DNA of 17,428 nucleotides from an uncultured Rubrobacteraceae bacterium (lineage in GTDB: Bacteria; Actinomycetota; Rubrobacteria; Rubrobacterales; Rubrobacteraceae): assembly GCA_902806015.1 (NCBI GenBank), contig CADCUZ010000010.1:1-17428 (forward strand). The letters are read 5' to 3'. The notes beneath the pieces are model-generated. The model was not told the origin of the DNA and did not search any database. It worked only from the letters and a program-made list of their open reading frames with translations. The position numbers and the translations under genes were made by a program. This document shows positions 14,364 through 17,428 of this stretch, in pieces; position 1 is the stretch's first letter; the number at the start of each line of letters is the position of its first letter.

Positions 14364-15759
14364 GCCGAAGACGCTCGTAGAGAAAGTATGGGAAAAGCAC
14401 GTGGTCAGGGGCGCGGAGGGCGAGCCGGACCTGCTCTACGTGGACCTGCACCTCGTCCACGAGGTGACGAGCCCGCAAGCCTTTGAGGGGTTGCGGCTGG
14501 CGGGTCGGAAGGTTCGTAGGCCGGACCTCACCTACGCGACCATGGACCACAACGTGCCGACCACGCCCGTCGGACTGCCGATCAAGGACGAGGTCTCCAA
14601 AAAGCAGATGGAGGCGCTGGAGAAAAACTGCGAGGAGTTCGGCATCGAGCTCAACAAGTGGGGCTCGCTCGGGCAGGGCATCGTCCACATCATAGGCCCC
14701 GAGACTGGCCTTACCCAGCCGGGCCTCGTGATCGTCTGCGGCGACTCCCACACGGCGACCCACGGCGCCTTCGGGGCGCTCGCCTTCGGCATCGGCACGA
14801 GCGAGGTCGAGCACGTCCTGGCGACGCAAACCCTCCCCCAGAGCCGCCCGAAGACGATGGCCGTGACGGTGGAGGGCGGGTTGTCGGCGGACGTTACGGC
14901 CAAGGACCTCGTGCTCGGCATCCTGAACCGCATCGGCACCGGCGGCGGGGTTGGGCACGTCATAGAGTACCGGGGCGAGGCGGTCCGGTCCCTCTCGATG
15001 GAGGGCCGCATGACCGTCTGCAACATGTCCATAGAGGGCGGCGCCAGGGCCGGCCTCGTCGCTCCCGACGAGAAGACCTTCGAGTACCTCAGAGGTAAGC
15101 CCTACGCCCCGAAGGGCGAAGAGTGGGACCGTGCCGTCGAGGAGTGGGAGGCGCTGCGCACCGACGAGGGCGCGGAGTACGACAAGGAAGTCGTCATCCA
15201 GGCTGAGGACCTCGTGCCCTACGTCTCCTGGGGGACGACCCCGGCCCAGACCGTCGGGCTCGACGACGCCGTCCCGGAGCCCAAAAACGACGGCCACCGG
15301 CGGGCTTTGAAGTACATGGACCTCAAACCGGGGACGCCGATTCGGGAGATCGAGGTGGACACCGTCTTTCTCGGCTCCTGCACCAACGCGCGCATCGAGG
15401 ACCTGCGCGCCGCCGCCGAGGTGCTCGAAGGCCAGAAGGTGAAGGATGGCATCCGGGCGATGGTCGTGCCGGGCTCCATGCGCGTCAAGAAGCAGGCCGA
15501 GGAGGAGGGCCTCATGGAGGTCTTCACCGAGGCCGGCTTCGACTGGCGCAACGCGGGGTGCTCCATGTGCCTCGGTATGAACCCGGACATCCTGCAGCCG
15601 GGCGAGCGCTGCGCCTCGACGAGCAACCGCAACTTCGAGGGGCGCCAGGGCAAGGGCGGCCGGACGCACCTGGTCAGCCCCGCCGTCGCGGCCGCCACGG
15701 CGGTGATGGGGCGGTTCGCCTCGCCCAGCGAGCTCGGCGTACCCGTGGAGGTGCTCTAA
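14356..15759 (+). CDS. leuC: 3-isopropylmalate dehydratase, large subunit
   Basis: 467 residues, full length. With LeuD it converts 2-isopropylmalate to 3-isopropylmalate in leucine synthesis, in the cytoplasm. The N-terminus [12 protein letters not shown], then [21 protein letters not shown] and TMDHNVPT, is diagnostic. [50 protein letters not shown] is the conserved core, quoted here only as key pieces GPETG, CGDSHT and GTSEVEHV. The [4Fe-4S] cysteines are Cys342 (GSCTNAR), Cys402 and Cys405 ([10 protein letters not shown]). ATG 14356 was chosen over GTG 14353 because of its 5-nt spacing from AGGA. The stop overlaps the leuD start (TAATG). Confidence 0.97.
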   Translation: MGRPKTLVEKVWEKHVVRGAEGEPDLLYVDLHLVHEVTSPQAFEGLRLAGRKVRRPDLTYATMDHNVPTTPVGLPIKDEVSKKQMEALEKNCEEFGIELNKWGSLGQGIVHIIGPETGLTQPGLVIVCGDSHTATHGAFGALAFGIGTSEVEHVLATQTLPQSRPKTMAVTVEGGLSADVTAKDLVLGILNRIGTGGGVGHVIEYRGEAVRSLSMEGRMTVCNMSIEGGARAGLVAPDEKTFEYLRGKPYAPKGEEWDRAVEEWEALRTDEGAEYDKEVVIQAEDLVPYVSWGTTPAQTVGLDDAVPEPKNDGHRRALKYMDLKPGTPIREIEVDTVFLGSCTNARIEDLRAAAEVLEGQKVKDGIRAMVVPGSMRVKKQAEEEGLMEVFTEAGFDWRNAGCSMCLGMNPDILQPGERCASTSNRNFEGRQGKGGRTHLVSPAVAAATAVMGRFASPSELGVPVEVL

Positions 15760-16346
15760 TGGAGGCCGTAAAGGAGGTGGAGGGCAAGGCGCTGCCGCTC
15801 GGGTGGGACGACGTCGACACGGACCAAATCGTGCCCTCCGACGCCCTCAAGCGCATCGAGCGGACCGGCTTTGGCCAGTTTCTCTTCTCCGCCTGGCGCG
15901 AGGACCCAGACTTCGTCCTCAACAAGCCAGAGCACGCGGGCGCAGTCGTCCTCCTCGCCGGCCAGAACTTCGGGAGCGGATCCAGCCGGGAGCACGCCCC
16001 CTGGGCCATCCAGGACTACGGCTTTGGGGCGGTCATAGCATCCTCCTTCGCCGACATCTTCAAGAACAACTGCGCCAAGATCGGTCTCCTGGCCGTCGAG
16101 TTGTCCGCAGACGCGGTAGATGAGCTCCTCCAGACCGTCCGCGAGGACCCGGAGGCCGTGATCTCCGTAGACCTCGAAGGCTGCGTCGTGAGGGCCCCCG
16201 GCTTTGAGGAGCCCTTCGCATTCGACAACTTCGCCCGCTACCGCCTCCTCAACGGCCTCGACGACATCGCTTTGACGCTCACCCACCAAGAAGAACTCCA
16301 AGCCTTCGAGAAGGCCCGCCCCTCCTACCTCCCGAGCGTGCTGTAG
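15759..16346 (+). CDS. leuD: 3-isopropylmalate dehydratase, small subunit
   Basis: 195 residues starting at an ATG that shares its A with the leuC stop codon, so translation is coupled and subunits are made together. The swivel domain is complete: DDVDTDQIVPSDALKRIERTGFG near the start, then GQNFGSGSSREHAPWAIQDYG with the substrate-recognition loop, VIASSFADIFKNNCAKIGLL, and the C-terminal NGLDDIALTLTHQEEL. Length is normal for the bacterial LeuD. It is the last clear gene of the operon; a gap of 50 nt follows before the next gene, with a TACTAT that could be a weak promoter element. Confidence 0.97.
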   Translation: MEAVKEVEGKALPLGWDDVDTDQIVPSDALKRIERTGFGQFLFSAWREDPDFVLNKPEHAGAVVLLAGQNFGSGSSREHAPWAIQDYGFGAVIASSFADIFKNNCAKIGLLAVELSADAVDELLQTVREDPEAVISVDLEGCVVRAPGFEEPFAFDNFARYRLLNGLDDIALTLTHQEELQAFEKARPSYLPSVL

Positions 16347-16396
16347 CCCCGGGCGTGTACTATTCCGTAGGTCGTCGGTGTAAGGGGGTCTAGATC

Positions 16397-16822
16397 GTGG
16401 CGAAGAAGATGGACAAGGCCGTACAGGATCTCGCAAAAGAGCTAAAGAAGCTCCGCAAGGAGAACGAAAAACTCGCCAGAGCCGTGGAGAAGATGCGCGA
16501 GGAGCAGGCCAAATCGAACCGGAAGGTCCTCCACCTCCTCGAAGAACGGCCGGCCGCGCAAGACGCCGGCGCTGACGAGGTCGAAGACCGTTCCCACGAC
16601 GAAAACGGAGGCTTCGTGACCGCCGAGACGGCTGCCGAGGGTGACGGCGACATCCCGCAAGCCTCAGCGGACGCCCAGCAGGACTACCAGGAAGAGCCGG
16701 AAGTCACCGAAGCCGCGAAGCGCCGGGCAAAAGAGCTCGGCGTGGTCCCGACCGACGTAAAAGGCACGGGCTCGGGCGGACGGGTCCTCGTCAAGGACGT
16801 GGAGGCCGCGGCGGGACAGTAA
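16397..16822 (+). CDS. Coiled-coil protein with C-terminal E3-binding (peripheral subunit-binding) domain
   Basis: 141 residues from GTG 16397, with AAGGGGG upstream. Residues 4-50 form a lysine- and glutamate-rich coiled coil (LAKELKKLRKENEKLARAVEK). Residues 51-101 are an acidic, low-complexity linker. Residues 102-141 are an E3-binding domain: VTEAAKRRAKELGVVPTDVKG, then TGSGGRVLVKDVEAA. In 2-oxo-acid dehydrogenase complexes this domain sits between lipoyl and acyltransferase domains; both are absent here. A similar fold ends the actinobacterial DNA-bridging protein Lsr2. The protein may therefore be a scaffold, docking factor or nucleoid protein; function unknown. The gene is complete and its codon use matches its neighbours. 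Confidence 0.85.
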   Translation: MAKKMDKAVQDLAKELKKLRKENEKLARAVEKMREEQAKSNRKVLHLLEERPAAQDAGADEVEDRSHDENGGFVTAETAAEGDGDIPQASADAQQDYQEEPEVTEAAKRRAKELGVVPTDVKGTGSGGRVLVKDVEAAAGQ

Positions 16823-16906
16823 GAGTACCCAAAGGTCGGCGGGCGCAAGACTTGCCATCCAGCTCGCCGCCGTAAAATTCGTCGGGCGTTTTAAGGCCTC
16901 AAGATT

Positions 16907-17428
16907 TCAAGCCTCGTCGAAATAGTCTGAGTCCACCCGCTTGATTTCGTAGGACGACTCGACGGTTGTGCCTACGTTGCAGTCGATCATCAACCCTGCG
17001 AGGGTCTCGCCGTCGATCAATACCACGCTGCTCTCTATCGCGGAAGCGTAGGCTTTGGCCTGTTTCGAGAAGTCCGACGTGGTGATGAAAATGCCCTTCT
17101 TGGCTTTCTTCCCTGTAGCGCACCGACGAATTTCTGAATCTCCGGTCGGCTAATGGCGACTTCCCATCGTTTGGCCTGAATGTAGATAACGTCCAGACCC
17201 AAACGGTCTTCGTTGATGACCCCGTCTATTCCTTCGTCGCCGCTCTTGCCAACGACCTCTCCTGCATCCTTCTTCGTCTCACCGTAGCCCATTTTTACCA
17301 GCACCTCCACAACCAGGTTCTCGAAAAAACCAGGCGAGCAGCCTTTGATCTGCTGCAGCAACGCGGTCGCCAGGCTGCTTCGGACGGTCTGCTACGCGGT
17401 TTCGATCGCTTCTACGGGAGTCTGCCCC
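16907..17428 (-). pseudogene. Mrr-like restriction endonuclease, nonsense codon and frameshift, cut by window end
   Basis: Minus-strand translation from the edge gives TPVEAIETA, a TAG (17392-17394), then QTVRSSLATALLQQIKGCSPGFFENLVVEVLVKMGYG. This is the C-terminal Mrr domain, with the PD-(D/E)xK-type core SGDEGIDGVI...VIYIQAKRW and RPEIQKFVGALQG. Relatives have Tyr at the stop, so TAC to TAG is likely. Near 17113-17118 one base is missing; the next frame continues GIFITTSDFSKQAKAYASAI, SSVVLIDGETLAGLMIDCNVG, YEIKRVDSDYFDEA to TGA at 16907. TTG 17361 could restart translation but the frameshift remains. Mrr enzymes cleave methylated DNA; this copy is inactive by sequence. The 84 nt between it and the preceding gene hold nothing recognisable. 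Confidence 0.8.

Noticed and set aside
14080..15669. Long minus-strand open frame opposite leuC
   Set aside because: Antisense of leuC, whose motifs and cysteines are all on the plus strand.
1..17428. CRISPR array, prophage, insertion sequence or biosynthetic cluster
   Set aside because: No regularly spaced repeats, transposase, integrase, phage structural or assembly-line genes were seen on either strand.

Overview
The window is GC-rich, compactly coded bacterial DNA. Start codons include GTG and TTG as well as ATG, and genes overlap by 1, 4 and 8 nt. The gene content (tryptophanyl-tRNA synthetase, leuC/leuD near an IclR regulator, PPOX/F420-type oxidoreductase, stand-alone E3-binding domain protein) suggests a high-GC actinobacterium. 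My best guess is a Rubrobacter-like organism; this is inference from remembered family resemblance, since no 16S gene or search is available. The standard code is used, because TGA terminates several intact genes.

Layout. 1-618: 3' part of a TauE/SafE permease with an in-frame TGA. 651-1835: two tandem signal peptidase I genes behind a perfect palindrome. 1855-3148: a PPOX-family gene divergent from a broken TetR regulator, with a palindromic operator between them. 3159-4157: SnoaL/NTF2-like protein and cyclophilin, both minus strand. 4231-4721: a degraded GNAT gene carrying a 40-bp perfect palindrome. 4733-9494: a minus-strand run transcribed as trpS, ABC-class ATPase, phosphatidylcholine-synthase-like enzyme and M42 aminopeptidase. 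9551-10113 and 10285-11964: two divergent, heavily frameshifted genes (a short-chain dehydrogenase and a PhoD-like phosphatase). 12099-16346: a divergent leucine locus with an IclR regulator on the minus strand and, on the plus strand, a four-gene overlapping operon of two SAM methyltransferases, leuC and leuD. 16397-16822: a small coiled-coil plus E3-binding-domain protein. 16907-17428: an Mrr-like restriction endonuclease with a nonsense codon and a frameshift.

How the genes work together. LeuC and LeuD form isopropylmalate isomerase. The IclR protein is placed like NdgR/LtbR, which control leuCD in other actinobacteria. The unusual part is the pair of methyltransferases translationally coupled ahead of leuC. 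The first resembles trans-aconitate methyltransferase, a family whose yeast member methylates 3-isopropylmalate, so the operon may couple leucine synthesis to carboxyl methylation of a pathway intermediate (hypothesis).

The second theme is decay. Six accessory genes are broken by nonsense codons, frameshifts, internal deletions and, in one case, an exact 11-bp tandem duplication. All core genes between them are intact, which argues for real gene loss rather than poor sequence. No CRISPR array, tRNA, rRNA or insertion sequence was seen. No stretch over 300 bases lacks a gene or pseudogene; the longest gene-free gaps are about 130-170 bases (8363-8501, 10114-10284, 11965-12098).
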